Source: an uncultured Faecalibacterium sp. (GTDB taxonomy: Bacteria; Bacillota; Clostridia; Oscillospirales; Ruminococcaceae). Taken from it: a stretch of DNA of 64,000 bases. Where the stretch lies: contig UQDV01000003.1 in NCBI GenBank assembly GCA_900539945.1, forward strand, positions 62,001-126,000, read 5' to 3'. The notes under the pieces were generated by a model that worked only from the letters and a program-made list of their open reading frames with translations, had not been told where the DNA came from and ran no database searches. Shown here in pieces: positions 52,140 through 61,281 of this stretch (the first letter of the stretch is position 1; each line of letters begins with the position of its first letter). The position numbers were made by a program, and so were the translations under genes.

Positions 52140-53153
52140 TCAGTTCATCTTCTTGCCGAAGAACTCCACCTCTTTGCCAATGAACTGCATCAGTTCATCG
52201 AACTGGTCGGGGGTCAGGCTCTGTGCGCCGTCGCACTTGGCCTTGGCGGGGTTGTTGTGCACCTCGATCATCAGGCCGTCGGCCCCGGCGGCAACGGCAG
52301 CCTTGGCCAGCTCCGGCACCATCCAGGCGTGGCCGCAGGCATGGCTGGGGTCCACCACCACGGGCAGGTGGGTCATCTTGTGCAGCATCACCACACCGGC
52401 CAGATCAAGGGTGTTGCGCATGCTGGTCTCAAAGGTGCGGATGCCGCGCTCGCAGAGGATGACATTCTCGTTGCCCTCGGCCATGATGTACTCGGCGCTC
52501 ATCACGAACTCTTCCAGCGTATTGGCCAGGCCGCGCTTGAGCAGCACCGGCTTGTTCTGGCGGCCCACGGCCTTGAGCAGCTCAAAGTTCTGCATGTTGC
52601 GGGCACCCACCTGAATCAGGTCCACGTTCTCGAACAGGGGCAGGTGCTCGGTGTTCATGATCTCGGTGACGATGGGGGCACCGGTGGCGCGGCGGGCCAG
52701 CTTGAGCAGGTCCAGACCCTCGCTGCGCATGCCCTGGAAGGAGTAGGGGGAGGTGCGGGGCTTGAATGCACCGCCGCGCAGCAGAGAAGCACCGGCGGCC
52801 TTCACGCGCTGGGCGCAGTAGGTGATCTGCTCTTCACTTTCAATGCTGCAGGGGCCGGCGATGACCGCAAAGTTGCCGCCGCCGATCTTCACGCCGTCCA
52901 CGTCGATAATGCTGTCATCCGGGTGGAACTTGCGGTTGGCCTTTTTATAAGGTTCGGACACGCGGCGGCAGGTCTCCACCACGGGGTTGGCCAGCACCCA
53001 GCTTTCGGCAATGGCCTTGGTGTCGCCGATGAGGCCCAGAATATGGGTATCGCTGCCCTTGGAGTCGTTGATCTGCAGGCCCATGCCCTCCAGCTCGTGG
53101 CAGAACTCGTGAACCTGTACGTCGGGGGCATCCTGTTTCAGTACGATGATCAT
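52140..53153 (-). CDS. aroF: 3-deoxy-7-phosphoheptulonate (DAHP) synthase, type I-beta
   Basis: DAHP synthase starts aromatic amino acid synthesis from PEP and erythrose 4-phosphate. The 337-residue protein has an N-terminal ferredoxin-like regulatory domain (MIIVLKQDAPDVQVHEFCHEL, residues 1 to about 70) and the barrel with AGPCSIESEEQ, RGGAFKPRTSPYSFQG, LLKRGLANTLEEF and VDPSHACGH. The regulatory domain without chorismate mutase is the T. maritima type, inhibited by Tyr or Phe. AAAGGAG precedes the ATG at 53153. Confidence 0.96.
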   Translation of the reverse strand: MIIVLKQDAPDVQVHEFCHELEGMGLQINDSKGSDTHILGLIGDTKAIAESWVLANPVVETCRRVSEPYKKANRKFHPDDSIIDVDGVKIGGGNFAVIAGPCSIESEEQITYCAQRVKAAGASLLRGGAFKPRTSPYSFQGMRSEGLDLLKLARRATGAPIVTEIMNTEHLPLFENVDLIQVGARNMQNFELLKAVGRQNKPVLLKRGLANTLEEFVMSAEYIMAEGNENVILCERGIRTFETSMRNTLDLAGVVMLHKMTHLPVVVDPSHACGHAWMVPELAKAAVAAGADGLMIEVHNNPAKAKCDGAQSLTPDQFDELMQFIGKEVEFFGKKMN

Positions 53154-53216
53154 ACGGCAAATCTCCTTTATCGGTACGGCAGGGAGGGGCCTCCGCTGCG
53201 TGGACTGCAATACGGG

Positions 53217-53234
53217 ACTTCAGTTTCCTGAAGT
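53217..53234. other. Short hairpin in the DAHP synthase leader
   Basis: ACTTCAG and CTGAAGT pair perfectly around TTTC (GAAA on the minus strand, a stable tetraloop) right after the transcription start predicted from the promoter. Confidence 0.55.
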
Positions 53235-53243
53235 GATGATGCC

Positions 53244-53272
53244 ATGATATCACTGCTGCTGCCGGAAGTCAA
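53244..53272 (-). promoter_or_regulatory. Promoter of the DAHP synthase gene
   Basis: On the minus strand TTGACT (53272-53267), 17 bases, TATCAT (53249-53244). Confidence 0.78.
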
Positions 53273-53340
53273 GGGCGGCTTTTCATTTTTTCAAAAAAGT
53301 GGTAGAATGAAAGAAAGTGATAGATAGAGAGGGAAGTAAT

Positions 53341-53823
53341 ATGGGAAAAGAAGCAAAAACCAATGCCATGCGCATTCTGGAACGTGAAAAGGTGCCCTAT
53401 ACGGCCCACGAGTACGCCCACGAAGAGGGCGTGGCCGTGGCCGGTGTGGATGTGGCCGGCAGCATGGGCGAGGACCCGGCCTGCGTATACAAGACGCTGG
53501 TGACCCAGGGCAGCAGCAAAAACTACTTTGTGTTTGTCATCCCGGTGGCGGCCGAGCTGGATCTGAAAGCCGCCGCCCGCAGCGTGGGCGAAAAGAGCGT
53601 GGCCATGATCCATGTAGCCGACATCAACAAGGTCACCGGCTATGTGCGCGGCGGCTGCAGCCCCGTGGGCATGAAGAAACAGTACAAGACCGTGTTCGAC
53701 GAGAGCGTCCTCGCACAGGAAAAAGTGTATGTTTCCGGCGGGCGCATCGGCACCCAGGTGTGCTGTGCTCCGGCAGACCTTATCCGTGCCGCCCGGGCCA
53801 CCACGGCAAAGATCATTTTCTGA
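53341..53823 (+). CDS. ybaK: Cys-tRNA(Pro)/Cys-tRNA(Cys) deacylase, YbaK type
   Basis: YbaK hydrolyses mischarged Cys-tRNA(Pro). The 160-residue protein starts MGKEAKTNAMRILE and has the catalytic-Lys motif ACVYKTLVTQG, NYFVFVIPVAAELDLKAAA and the GGCSPVGMKK loop. ATG at 53341 follows AGGGAAGT. A TAGAAT -10-like box lies about 30 bases upstream. Confidence 0.94.
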   Translation: MGKEAKTNAMRILEREKVPYTAHEYAHEEGVAVAGVDVAGSMGEDPACVYKTLVTQGSSKNYFVFVIPVAAELDLKAAARSVGEKSVAMIHVADINKVTGYVRGGCSPVGMKKQYKTVFDESVLAQEKVYVSGGRIGTQVCCAPADLIRAARATTAKIIF

Positions 53824-54107
53824 ACCGGGCGGAAAAGTACGTCTTTTGGGACAAAGACGGTTGGAAGATTTTACGGAAAATATACTCAAACCATAAGTCA
53901 TACTTAAAAAGAAAAACGATGGCGAAACTGCACAAAACTTTTGAAAGTTTTTTGGCGCATGGAAACACAAGGGAGAATTTGCCGCAACACCCTTTGCAAA
54001 GCCATTATTTTGCCGTAAACTGTATGTAGCACAGGGACGGTCACCCCATAGAATGGGCCCCGCACCCTGCAGAAATGCCAGCACAGAAACTGCGGAGGAA
54101 GAGATCC

Positions 54108-54212
54108 ATGAAAAAGACGCTGCCGGGTCGCATGGAACGAAACAATATTCGTGCATGTCAGGGGCATCGTGCAGCTTCGTGCAAGGCATGGGAACAGAAT
54201 ACGCAAAAATAA
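54108..54212 (+). CDS. Possible 34-residue leader peptide of the purine operon
   Basis: GGAGG lies 11 bases before the ATG; the ORF begins MKKTLPGRMERNNIRACQ and its TAA at 54210-54212 overlaps the first bases of the terminator stem. It has four Arg and four Lys but no strong amino acid bias. Ribosome position at the stop could block the terminator. Translation is not shown. Confidence 0.35.
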   Translation: MKKTLPGRMERNNIRACQGHRAASCKAWEQNTQK

Positions 54213-54246
54213 AGGCTGTGGTGCAGGTGTACCACTGCCTTTTTTG
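54211..54246 (+). terminator. Terminator/attenuator hairpin before purE
   Basis: AAAGGC-GTGGT and ACCAC-GCCTTT pair around an 8-base loop, followed by TTTTT. It lies 33 bases before the purE start, within the same transcript direction. Confidence 0.82.
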
Positions 54247-54278
54247 TTTGTCAGAAGTGGAAAGAGAGGGTTTGGATT

Positions 54279-54779
54279 ATGGTTCGTAAAGTTGCTGTGA
54301 TCATGGGTTCCGACAGCGATTGGCCGGTGGTCAAGGGGGCCTGTGCCCAGCTCAAAGCGCTGGATATCCCCTTTGAAGCACACATCCTGTCGGCACACCG
54401 CACGCCCGCCGAGGCGGCTGCGTTTGCCAAGAGCGCAAAGGCCAACGGCTTTGGCGTCATCCTGTGCGCGGCCGGCATGGCAGCCCATCTGGCCGGTGCA
54501 TTTGCCGCCAACACTACGCTGCCGGTGATCGGCATCCCCATGAAGGGCGGTGCCATGGACGGTCTGGATGCCCTGCTGGCCACCGTTCAGATGCCCAGCG
54601 GCATCCCGGTGGCCACCGTGGCCCTGAACGGCGCCAAGAACGCCGCCTGGCTGGCCGCCGAGATCCTGGCACTGGGCGATGAGGCTCTGGCAGCAAAGCT
54701 GGAAGCCGAGCGCACCGCCATGGCGGCACAGATCGCGGCCAAGGAGGAAAAACTGCAGGCGGAGATCGCCGAACTGTAA
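54279..54779 (+). CDS. purE: N5-carboxyaminoimidazole ribonucleotide mutase
   Basis: PurE makes CAIR in purine synthesis. The 166-residue protein has GSDSDWPVV at the N terminus, the catalytic His in SAHRTP, and AAGMAAHLAGAFAANTTLPVIGIP. A C-terminal coiled tail of about 20 residues is extra. purK and purC are not in this window. First gene of the operon. Confidence 0.96.
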   Translation: MVRKVAVIMGSDSDWPVVKGACAQLKALDIPFEAHILSAHRTPAEAAAFAKSAKANGFGVILCAAGMAAHLAGAFAANTTLPVIGIPMKGGAMDGLDALLATVQMPSGIPVATVALNGAKNAAWLAAEILALGDEALAAKLEAERTAMAAQIAAKEEKLQAEIAEL

Positions 54780-54789
54780 AGGAGAACCA

Positions 54790-56268
54790 ATGTCTGATTT
54801 TGCATATCCGCTGCACGAAGAATGCGGCGTTTTTGGCCTCTACGACCGGGCCGGCACCGAGGATGTGGCCGCTGCCGCCTACTCGGCGCTGTATGCCCTG
54901 CAGCACCGCGGGCAGGAGAGCTGCGGCATCGCCGTGAACGACGACGGCGTCATCCAGGGCCACCGGGATCTGGGCCTTGTGAACGAGGTGTTCACCCCGG
55001 CGGTGCTGGGCAGCCTGGCCAACCCCAACGCCCATATGGCCACCGGCCATGTGCGCTACGCCACTTCCGGCAGCCGCATCCGGGCCAATGCTCAGCCCAT
55101 GATCGTGCGGCACGGCCGCGGCACCATGGCCCTGTGCCACAACGGCAACCTGACCAATGCCATTGAGCTGCGACGTCAGCTGGAAAACGAGGGAGCCATC
55201 TTCCATGGCTCCTCGGACACCGAGGTCATCTGCTACCTCATCACCCGCAACCGCCTGCGCATGGGCAGCATCGAGACGGCCATCAGCAAGACCATGGACG
55301 TGCTGGAAGGCGCGTACAGCCTGGTGATCATGTCCGCCACCAAGCTCATCGCGGTGCGCGACCCCCGCGGCTACCGCCCCCTGTGCATCGGCACGCTGCC
55401 CGGCGGCGGCTACGTCTTTGCCAGCGAGAGCTGTGCCCTGGACGCTGTGGGTGCCACCCTGCTGCGGGACGTGAAGCCCGGCGAGATCGTGGTGGCCGAC
55501 GCCAAGACCGGTGAGCTGCGCAGCATCACCGACCATGTGGGCCGCCCGGACACCCAGATGTGCGTGTTCGAGTTCATCTACTTTGCCCGCCCGGACAGCA
55601 TCATCGAGGGCAGCTCGGTGCACGAGGCCCGCAAGCAGGCCGGCCGGTTCCTGGCACAGGAACACCCGGTGGAAGCCGATGTGGTCATCGGCGTGCCGGA
55701 CTCCGGCCTGGACGCCGCCCTGGGCTACTCCCAGGAGAGCGGCATCCCCTACGGCATCGGCTTCATCAAGAACAAGTACATCGGCCGCACCTTCATTCAG
55801 GGCAGCCAGAAGCAACGTGAGAACAGCGTGCGCATCAAGCTGAACGCGATCTCCAGCACGGTCAAGGGCAAGCGCGTGGTGCTGGTGGATGACTCCATCG
55901 TGCGCGGTACCACCTCTGCCCGCATCATCAAGCTGCTGCGGGACGCCGGTGCCGCCGAGGTACACTTCATGGTGTCGGCACCGCCGTTCAAATATCCCTG
56001 CTACTTCGGTACCGACATCCCCGACCAGAAACTGCTGGTGGCCACCGGACGCACGGTGGACCAGATCAATGAGATCATCGGGGCCGACACCCTGGGCTAC
56101 CTGTCCACCGAACATGTGGTGCAGCTGGCCAAAAACGCAAACTGTGGGTTCTGCACCGCCTGCTTCACCGGCGAATATGCCGTGAAGCCGGACGAGGTGC
56201 TTTCCACCGATATCCACGAACGCCACCTGAACGACCGCCCCAAGGACGAGAAAAAGTTAGGAGAGTAA
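54790..56268 (+). CDS. purF: Amidophosphoribosyltransferase
   Basis: PurF commits PRPP to purine synthesis. The 492-residue protein carries an 11-residue propeptide before the catalytic Cys12 (EECGVFGLY). The glutaminase domain has HRGQESCGI, and the PRTase domain has the PRPP loop VVLVDDSIVRGTT. Near the C terminus NCGFC supplies Fe-S cluster cysteines as in the B. subtilis type. Start ATG at 54790; it follows purE by 10 bases. Confidence 0.97.
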   Translation: MSDFAYPLHEECGVFGLYDRAGTEDVAAAAYSALYALQHRGQESCGIAVNDDGVIQGHRDLGLVNEVFTPAVLGSLANPNAHMATGHVRYATSGSRIRANAQPMIVRHGRGTMALCHNGNLTNAIELRRQLENEGAIFHGSSDTEVICYLITRNRLRMGSIETAISKTMDVLEGAYSLVIMSATKLIAVRDPRGYRPLCIGTLPGGGYVFASESCALDAVGATLLRDVKPGEIVVADAKTGELRSITDHVGRPDTQMCVFEFIYFARPDSIIEGSSVHEARKQAGRFLAQEHPVEADVVIGVPDSGLDAALGYSQESGIPYGIGFIKNKYIGRTFIQGSQKQRENSVRIKLNAISSTVKGKRVVLVDDSIVRGTTSARIIKLLRDAGAAEVHFMVSAPPFKYPCYFGTDIPDQKLLVATGRTVDQINEIIGADTLGYLSTEHVVQLAKNANCGFCTACFTGEYAVKPDEVLSTDIHERHLNDRPKDEKKLGE

Positions 56269-56272
56269 CACC

Positions 56273-57319
56273 ATGGAAAAGAGCTATTCGGAAAGCTACG
56301 CCGCAGCAGGCGTGGACATCACCGCCGGTTACCGTTCGGTCGAACTGATGAAGCAGTATGTGGCCCGCACCATGAACGAGCACTGCATCGGCGGGCTGGG
56401 CGGCTTTGGCGGCCTGTTTGAACTGGACTGCACCGGCTACAAGCACCCGGTGCTGATCTCCGGCACCGACGGCGTGGGCACCAAGCTGAAGATTGCCATG
56501 ATCATGGACAAGCACGACACCATCGGCATCGACTGTGTGGCCATGTGCGTCAACGACGTCATCTGCGCCGGTGCAAAGCCGCTGGTGTTCCTGGACTACA
56601 TCGCCTGCGGCCGCAATATCCCGGAAAAGATCGCCGAGATCGTCAAGGGCGTGGCCGAGGGCTGCGTGCAGGCCGACTGCTCTCTGGTGGGCGGCGAGAC
56701 GGCCGAGCACCCGGGCATGATGCCGGAGGACGAGTACGATCTGGCCGGTTTTACCGTGGGCGTCGTGGACAAGGAAAAGATCCTGAGCAATGACACCATG
56801 AAGCCCGGCGATGTGATCATCGCGCTGCCTTCCACCGGTGTGCACTCCAACGGCTTCTCGCTGGTGCGCAAGATCTTTGACATCGACGGCAACCCCGACG
56901 TGCTGCACACCACGCCCGCCGAGCTGGGCGGCAAGAGCCTGGGCGAGGCCCTGCTGGCTCCCACTAAAATTTACGTTAAGCCGGTGCTCAAGGTGCTGGA
57001 GGAAGTGGATGTCAAGGGCATTTCCCACATCACCGGCGGCGGCTTCTACGAGAACATTCCCCGCAGCCTGAAGAAGGGCTGCTGCGCCCGCATCCACAAG
57101 GCGGACGTCCGCACCCCGGCACTGTTCCACCTGATGCAGAAGGAGGGCGGCATCTCCGAGCACGATATGTTCAACACCTTCAACATGGGCGTGGGCATGG
57201 TGCTCACCGTGCCCGCCGAGCAGGCCGACAAGGCGCTGGAGATCCTGCACGCCAACGGTGAGCCGGAGGCTTACCGTCTGGGCGTCATCGCAGAAGGCGA
57301 GGGTGTGGAGCTGTGCTGA
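56273..57319 (+). CDS. purM: Phosphoribosylformylglycinamidine cyclo-ligase (AIR synthase)
   Basis: PurM closes the imidazole ring of AIR. The 348-residue protein has SGTDGVGTKLKIA, DCVAMCVNDVICAGAKPLVFLDYIA, GGETAEHPGM and GGGFYENIPR motifs. It overlaps purN by 7 bases. Confidence 0.97.
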   Translation: MEKSYSESYAAAGVDITAGYRSVELMKQYVARTMNEHCIGGLGGFGGLFELDCTGYKHPVLISGTDGVGTKLKIAMIMDKHDTIGIDCVAMCVNDVICAGAKPLVFLDYIACGRNIPEKIAEIVKGVAEGCVQADCSLVGGETAEHPGMMPEDEYDLAGFTVGVVDKEKILSNDTMKPGDVIIALPSTGVHSNGFSLVRKIFDIDGNPDVLHTTPAELGGKSLGEALLAPTKIYVKPVLKVLEEVDVKGISHITGGGFYENIPRSLKKGCCARIHKADVRTPALFHLMQKEGGISEHDMFNTFNMGVGMVLTVPAEQADKALEILHANGEPEAYRLGVIAEGEGVELC

Positions 57320-57909
57320 ACATTGCAGTGTTAGTTTCCGGCGGCGGCACCAACCTGCAGGCCCTGCTGGACAGTGAGGCCCGCGGCGAGAACCCCGACG
57401 GAAAGATCACCCTTGTGGTGGCCTCCAAGCCCGGCGTCTATGCGCTGGAACGTGCCGCAAAGGCCGGTGTGGAGAGCTGCGTGGTGCGCCGCAGGGACTA
57501 CGACAACAGTGAAGAGTTTGACGCGGCCCTGCTGGGCACGCTGAAAGCACACAACATCGACCTTGTGGTGCTGGCAGGCTTTCTGTCGGTGCTGGGGCCC
57601 AGCGTCATCGCGGCCTATCCGCGCCGCATCCTGAACGTGCACCCGGCGCTCATCCCGTCCTTCTGCGGGCCGGGCATGTACGGCCTGCGCCCCCATGAAG
57701 CGGCCCTTGCCCGTGGCTGCAAGGTGACCGGTGCGACGGTTCACTTTGTGAACGAAGAATGCGACGGCGGGCCCATCCTGCTGCAGAAGGCCGTGGACAT
57801 CCTGCCCGGCGACACCCCGGAGGTGCTGCAGAAACGGGTCATGGAGCAGGCCGAGTGGAAGTTGCTGCCCAAGGCGGTCGCCATGGTGTGCAGCGGAGAG
57901 ATCGAGTGA
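57313..57909 (+). CDS. purN: Phosphoribosylglycinamide formyltransferase
   Basis: PurN formylates GAR using formyl-THF. The 198-residue protein starts at a GTG (LNIAVLVSGGGTNLQALL) inside the end of purM. It has the catalytic motif LNVHPALIPSF (Asn and His) and GCKVTGATVHFVNEECDGGPI with the Asp. Confidence 0.96.
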   Translation: MLNIAVLVSGGGTNLQALLDSEARGENPDGKITLVVASKPGVYALERAAKAGVESCVVRRRDYDNSEEFDAALLGTLKAHNIDLVVLAGFLSVLGPSVIAAYPRRILNVHPALIPSFCGPGMYGLRPHEAALARGCKVTGATVHFVNEECDGGPILLQKAVDILPGDTPEVLQKRVMEQAEWKLLPKAVAMVCSGEIE

Positions 57910-57920
57910 GGAGAACAACA

Positions 57921-58721
57921 ATGGAAAAGATCGACCTGAACGAATATCTGGCCTCCAACGAATACCCCGGCCGCGGCATTGCGGTGGCAAAGGCCCCGGA
58001 CGGCCGACAGATGTTCATCGGCTACTTCATCATGGGCCGCAGCGAGAACAGCCGCAACCGTGTGTTCGACCCCGTGCCGGAGCGCGGCGGCATCTGCACC
58101 ATGGCAGCCGACCCCGCCAAGCTGGAGGACCCCAGCCTGATCATCTATAACCCGGTGCTGACGCTGGGCCGTACCCACATCGTGACCAACGGCGACCAGA
58201 CCGATACCATCTATGACCTGATGAGCCAGGGCAAGAGCTTTGCGGATGCACTGCGCACCCGCACCTTTGAGCCGGACGGCCCCAACTACACCCCCCGCAT
58301 CTCTGCGGTGGTGTATGCGGACGGCAGCTACCAGATGAGCATCCTCAAGTCTGCCGACGGCAACGGCGACAGCGTGCAGCGCTATTTCTTTGATTACCCC
58401 CAGCCCGTGGCCGGAGAGGGCCACTTCATCAGCACCTACAAGCACAATGGCAGCCCCATCCCCAGCTTTGAGGGCGAGCCCCTGCGCTTTGCCTGCCCCC
58501 GCACCATCGGCGACTTTGCCCACGGCCTGTGGAGCAGCCTGAACGCCGACAACAAGGTGAGCCTGTTTGCCCGGGTCATCGACCTGGAGAGCGGCGAGAG
58601 CGGCGACATGATCTTCAACAAATACGACGCCGTGTGCAGCGATCTGGACGACCCCGAAGAGCCGGAGCTGCTGCCCGAAGAGCTGGAACTGCTCAAAAAG
58701 CTTGACGCGGAAGAAGAATAA
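57921..58721 (+). CDS. purO: IMP cyclohydrolase, PurO-like (archaeal type)
   Basis: This enzyme closes the purine ring, FAICAR to IMP. The 266-residue protein has the IMP_cyclohyd family layout: EYPGRGIAV, MFIGYFIMGRSENSRNRVF, NPVLTLGRTHIVTNGDQTD, and TPRISAVV with an N-terminal nucleophile-type alpha-beta fold. A Glu/Leu-rich C-terminal tail of about 30 residues follows. It precedes a stand-alone AICAR transformylase, which lacks the cyclohydrolase domain, so it fills that gap. AGGAGAAC precedes the ATG at 57921. Confidence 0.88.
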   Translation: MEKIDLNEYLASNEYPGRGIAVAKAPDGRQMFIGYFIMGRSENSRNRVFDPVPERGGICTMAADPAKLEDPSLIIYNPVLTLGRTHIVTNGDQTDTIYDLMSQGKSFADALRTRTFEPDGPNYTPRISAVVYADGSYQMSILKSADGNGDSVQRYFFDYPQPVAGEGHFISTYKHNGSPIPSFEGEPLRFACPRTIGDFAHGLWSSLNADNKVSLFARVIDLESGESGDMIFNKYDAVCSDLDDPEEPELLPEELELLKKLDAEEE

Positions 58722-58756
58722 GAGTACACCATAGAGGAACCAAGGAGGATGCACCA

Positions 58757-59938
58757 ATGAATGAACTCGCACTGAAGTACGGCTGCAACCCCAACCAGAA
58801 GCCCAGCCGCATTTATATGGAAGATGGCTCTGACCTGCCCGTTACTGTTCTGAACGGCAAGCCTGGCTACATCAATTTTCTGGATGCCCTCAACTCCATC
58901 CAGCTGGTCAAGGAGCTGAAGGCGGCCTGCGACCTGCCCGCAGCAGCCTCCTTCAAGCATGTGTCCCCGGCAGGTGCTGCCCTGGGCCTGCCCCTCACCG
59001 AGGTGGAGCGCAAGATGTACCACATCGCCCCGGATGCAGAGCTGTCCCCGCTGGCCTGCGCCTACGCCCGCGCCCGCGGTGCCGACCGCATGTCCTCCTT
59101 CGGCGACTGGATCGCCCTGTCGGATGTGTGCGACGTGCCCACCGCAAAGCTGATCCAGCACGAGGTGTCCGACGGCATCATCGCACCGGGCTACGAGCCG
59201 GAAGCACTGGCGATCCTGTCCGGCAAGAAGAAGGGCAACTACAACGTGGTGGCCATCGACCCCGCCTACAAGCCCGCACCCATCGAGCACAAGCAGGTGT
59301 ACGGCATCACCTTTGAGCAGGGCCGCAACGAGCTGGAGATCAACGCCGACACCATGCTGAACAACTGGGTCACCGAGAACAAGGACGTGACCGAGGAGCA
59401 GAAACGCGATCTGGTCATTGCCCTCATCACCCTCAAGTACACCCAGTCCAACAGCGTGTGCTACACCGCCGGCGGTCAGACCATCGGCGTGGGTGCCGGC
59501 CAGCAGAGCCGCATCCACTGCACCCGTCTGGCAGGCCAGAAGGCTGACAACTGGCAGCTGCGCCACATGGACAAGGTACTGAACCTGCCCTTCCGTGACG
59601 ATATCGCCAAGCCCAACCGGGACAACGCCATTGATGTTTACATCGGCGACACCCCGGAGGATGTCATCGGCGACGATGTCTGGGCCGAGACCTTCACCGA
59701 GCAGCCCGCCCCGCTGACCGCCGAGGAAAAGAAGGAATACCTGAGCAAGGTCACCGGCGTGTGCCTGGGCTCCGACGCTTTCTTCCCCTTCGGCGACAAC
59801 ATCGAGCGTGCCCGCCGCTCCGGCGTGACCGCCATCGTGCAGCCCGGCGGTTCCATCCGTGACCAGCAGGTCATTGATACCTGCAACAAGTACGGCATCG
59901 CCATGGCCTTCTGCGGCCTGCGGCTGTTCCATCACTAA
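58757..59938 (+). CDS. AICAR formyltransferase, stand-alone (PurH C-terminal part only)
   Basis: This makes FAICAR from AICAR. The 393-residue protein has the AICARFT features LKYGCNPNQKPSR at the N terminus, SFKHVSPAGAALG with the catalytic Lys-His, LTLKYTQSNSVCY-type segment and GAGQQSRIHCTRLA, and ends with SDAFFPFGDNIERA and CGLRLFHH. The MGS-like IMP cyclohydrolase domain of bifunctional PurH (about 200 residues) is absent. Strong AAGGAGG upstream. Confidence 0.93.
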   Translation: MNELALKYGCNPNQKPSRIYMEDGSDLPVTVLNGKPGYINFLDALNSIQLVKELKAACDLPAAASFKHVSPAGAALGLPLTEVERKMYHIAPDAELSPLACAYARARGADRMSSFGDWIALSDVCDVPTAKLIQHEVSDGIIAPGYEPEALAILSGKKKGNYNVVAIDPAYKPAPIEHKQVYGITFEQGRNELEINADTMLNNWVTENKDVTEEQKRDLVIALITLKYTQSNSVCYTAGGQTIGVGAGQQSRIHCTRLAGQKADNWQLRHMDKVLNLPFRDDIAKPNRDNAIDVYIGDTPEDVIGDDVWAETFTEQPAPLTAEEKKEYLSKVTGVCLGSDAFFPFGDNIERARRSGVTAIVQPGGSIRDQQVIDTCNKYGIAMAFCGLRLFHH

Positions 59939-59952
59939 GAGAAGGTGTAAAA

Positions 59953-61257
59953 ATGAGCAAAAAAATTCTGGTGATTGGCGGCGGCGGCCGCGAACATGCC
60001 ATTATCAAAGCACTGAAGAAAAGCCCCGACTGCGGCGAGATCTGGTGCGCACCCGGCAACGGCGGCATCCGCTACGACGCCAAGTGCAAGAACATCAAGG
60101 CCACCGATGTGGAGACCATGGTGGGCTTTGCCGTTGAGGAAAAGTTTGACTACGTCGTGGTGGCGCAGGATGACCCGCTGGCCCTGGGCATGGTGGACGA
60201 GCTGGCAAAGGCCGGCATCCCGGCTTTCGGCCCGGACAAGGCCGCTGCCCGCATCGAGGCCTCCAAGGTGTTCTCCAAGGACCTGATGAAGAAATACGGC
60301 ATCCCCACCGCGAAGTATGAGACGTTTGATGACCCGGCCAAGGTCATGGCGTACATCAAGGCCGAGGGCAAGTACCCGGTGGTCATCAAGGCCGACGGCC
60401 TGGCTCTGGGCAAGGGCGTGCTGATCTGCGAGAACGAGCAGCAGGCCGCCGACGGCGTCAAGGAGATCATGCTGGACAAGAAGTTCGGCGCATCCGGCAA
60501 CCATGTGGTGGTGGAAGAGTTCCTCACCGGCCCGGAGGTCAGCGTGCTGAGTTTTACCGACGGCAAGGTGGTCAAGCCCATGGTGTCGTCCATGGACCAC
60601 AAGCGTGCCAACGACCACGACACCGGCCTGAACACCGGCGGCATGGGCACCGTTGCCCCGAACCCCTACTACACCCCGGAGATCGCCGCCGAGTGCATGG
60701 AAAAGATCTTCCTGCCCACCATCCATGCCATGAACGCCGAGGGCTGCCCCTTCAAGGGCTGCCTGTACTTCGGCCTGATGCTCACCCCGGACGGCCCCAA
60801 GGTCATCGAGTACAACTGCCGTTTCGGCGACCCCGAGACCCAGGTGGTGCTGCCCCTGCTGGAGGGCGACCTGCTGCACATCATGGAGGCCTGCACCAAC
60901 GGCACCCTGGCCGACGAGGAGGTCAAGTTCTCGGACGGCGCAGCCGCCTGCGTCATTCTGGCCTCCGGCGGCTACCCGGTGGCCTATGAGAAGGGCAAGC
61001 CCATCTCCGGCCTGGTGGACGGTCAGCTGCCGGACGAAGAGAATGTGACGGTGTACCACTCCGGTACGGCCCTCACCGAGGACGGCCAGCTTGTGACCAA
61101 CGGCGGCCGTGTGCTGGGCGTGACCGCCACCGGCCCGCGCCTGACCAACGCCCTGAGCCACGCCTATGAGGCAGCCGAGAAGATCCATTTCGACAAGCTG
61201 CACAAGCGCAGCGACATCGGCCTGCGTGCGCTGAAGGCACTGGCAGAAAAGCAGTAA
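59953..61257 (+). CDS. purD: Phosphoribosylamine--glycine ligase
   Basis: PurD makes GAR. The 434-residue ATP-grasp enzyme starts MSKKILVIGGGGREHAI and has the VVAQDDPLALGMVDEL, IKADGLALGKGV and VIEYNCRFGDPETQ motifs. It lies 14 bases after the AICAR transformylase gene. Confidence 0.97.
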   Translation: MSKKILVIGGGGREHAIIKALKKSPDCGEIWCAPGNGGIRYDAKCKNIKATDVETMVGFAVEEKFDYVVVAQDDPLALGMVDELAKAGIPAFGPDKAAARIEASKVFSKDLMKKYGIPTAKYETFDDPAKVMAYIKAEGKYPVVIKADGLALGKGVLICENEQQAADGVKEIMLDKKFGASGNHVVVEEFLTGPEVSVLSFTDGKVVKPMVSSMDHKRANDHDTGLNTGGMGTVAPNPYYTPEIAAECMEKIFLPTIHAMNAEGCPFKGCLYFGLMLTPDGPKVIEYNCRFGDPETQVVLPLLEGDLLHIMEACTNGTLADEEVKFSDGAAACVILASGGYPVAYEKGKPISGLVDGQLPDEENVTVYHSGTALTEDGQLVTNGGRVLGVTATGPRLTNALSHAYEAAEKIHFDKLHKRSDIGLRALKALAEKQ

Positions 61258-61281
61258 AAATGATTAAGGGGGAACTTACCC

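Larger units (their letters stand above)
54030..54246 (+). promoter_or_regulatory. Structured leader of the purine operon, possible attenuator
   Basis: After a weak promoter (TTGCAA near 53996, TAAACT near 54018) the leader has a hairpin CAGGG/CCCTG enclosing CCCAT/ATGGG (54032-54070), a second pairing CATG-ACGAA/TTCGT-CATG (54130-54160), a 34-codon ORF and an intrinsic terminator before purE. No guanine, ZTP, THF, PRPP or T-box signature is recognised. In the part of the gap before 54030 I see only AT-rich sequence. Confidence 0.5.

Noticed and set aside
54030-54246. Guanine, PRPP (ykkC 2b), ZTP or THF riboswitch before purE
   Set aside because: None of the conserved cores could be found by eye. 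A covariance search would settle it.
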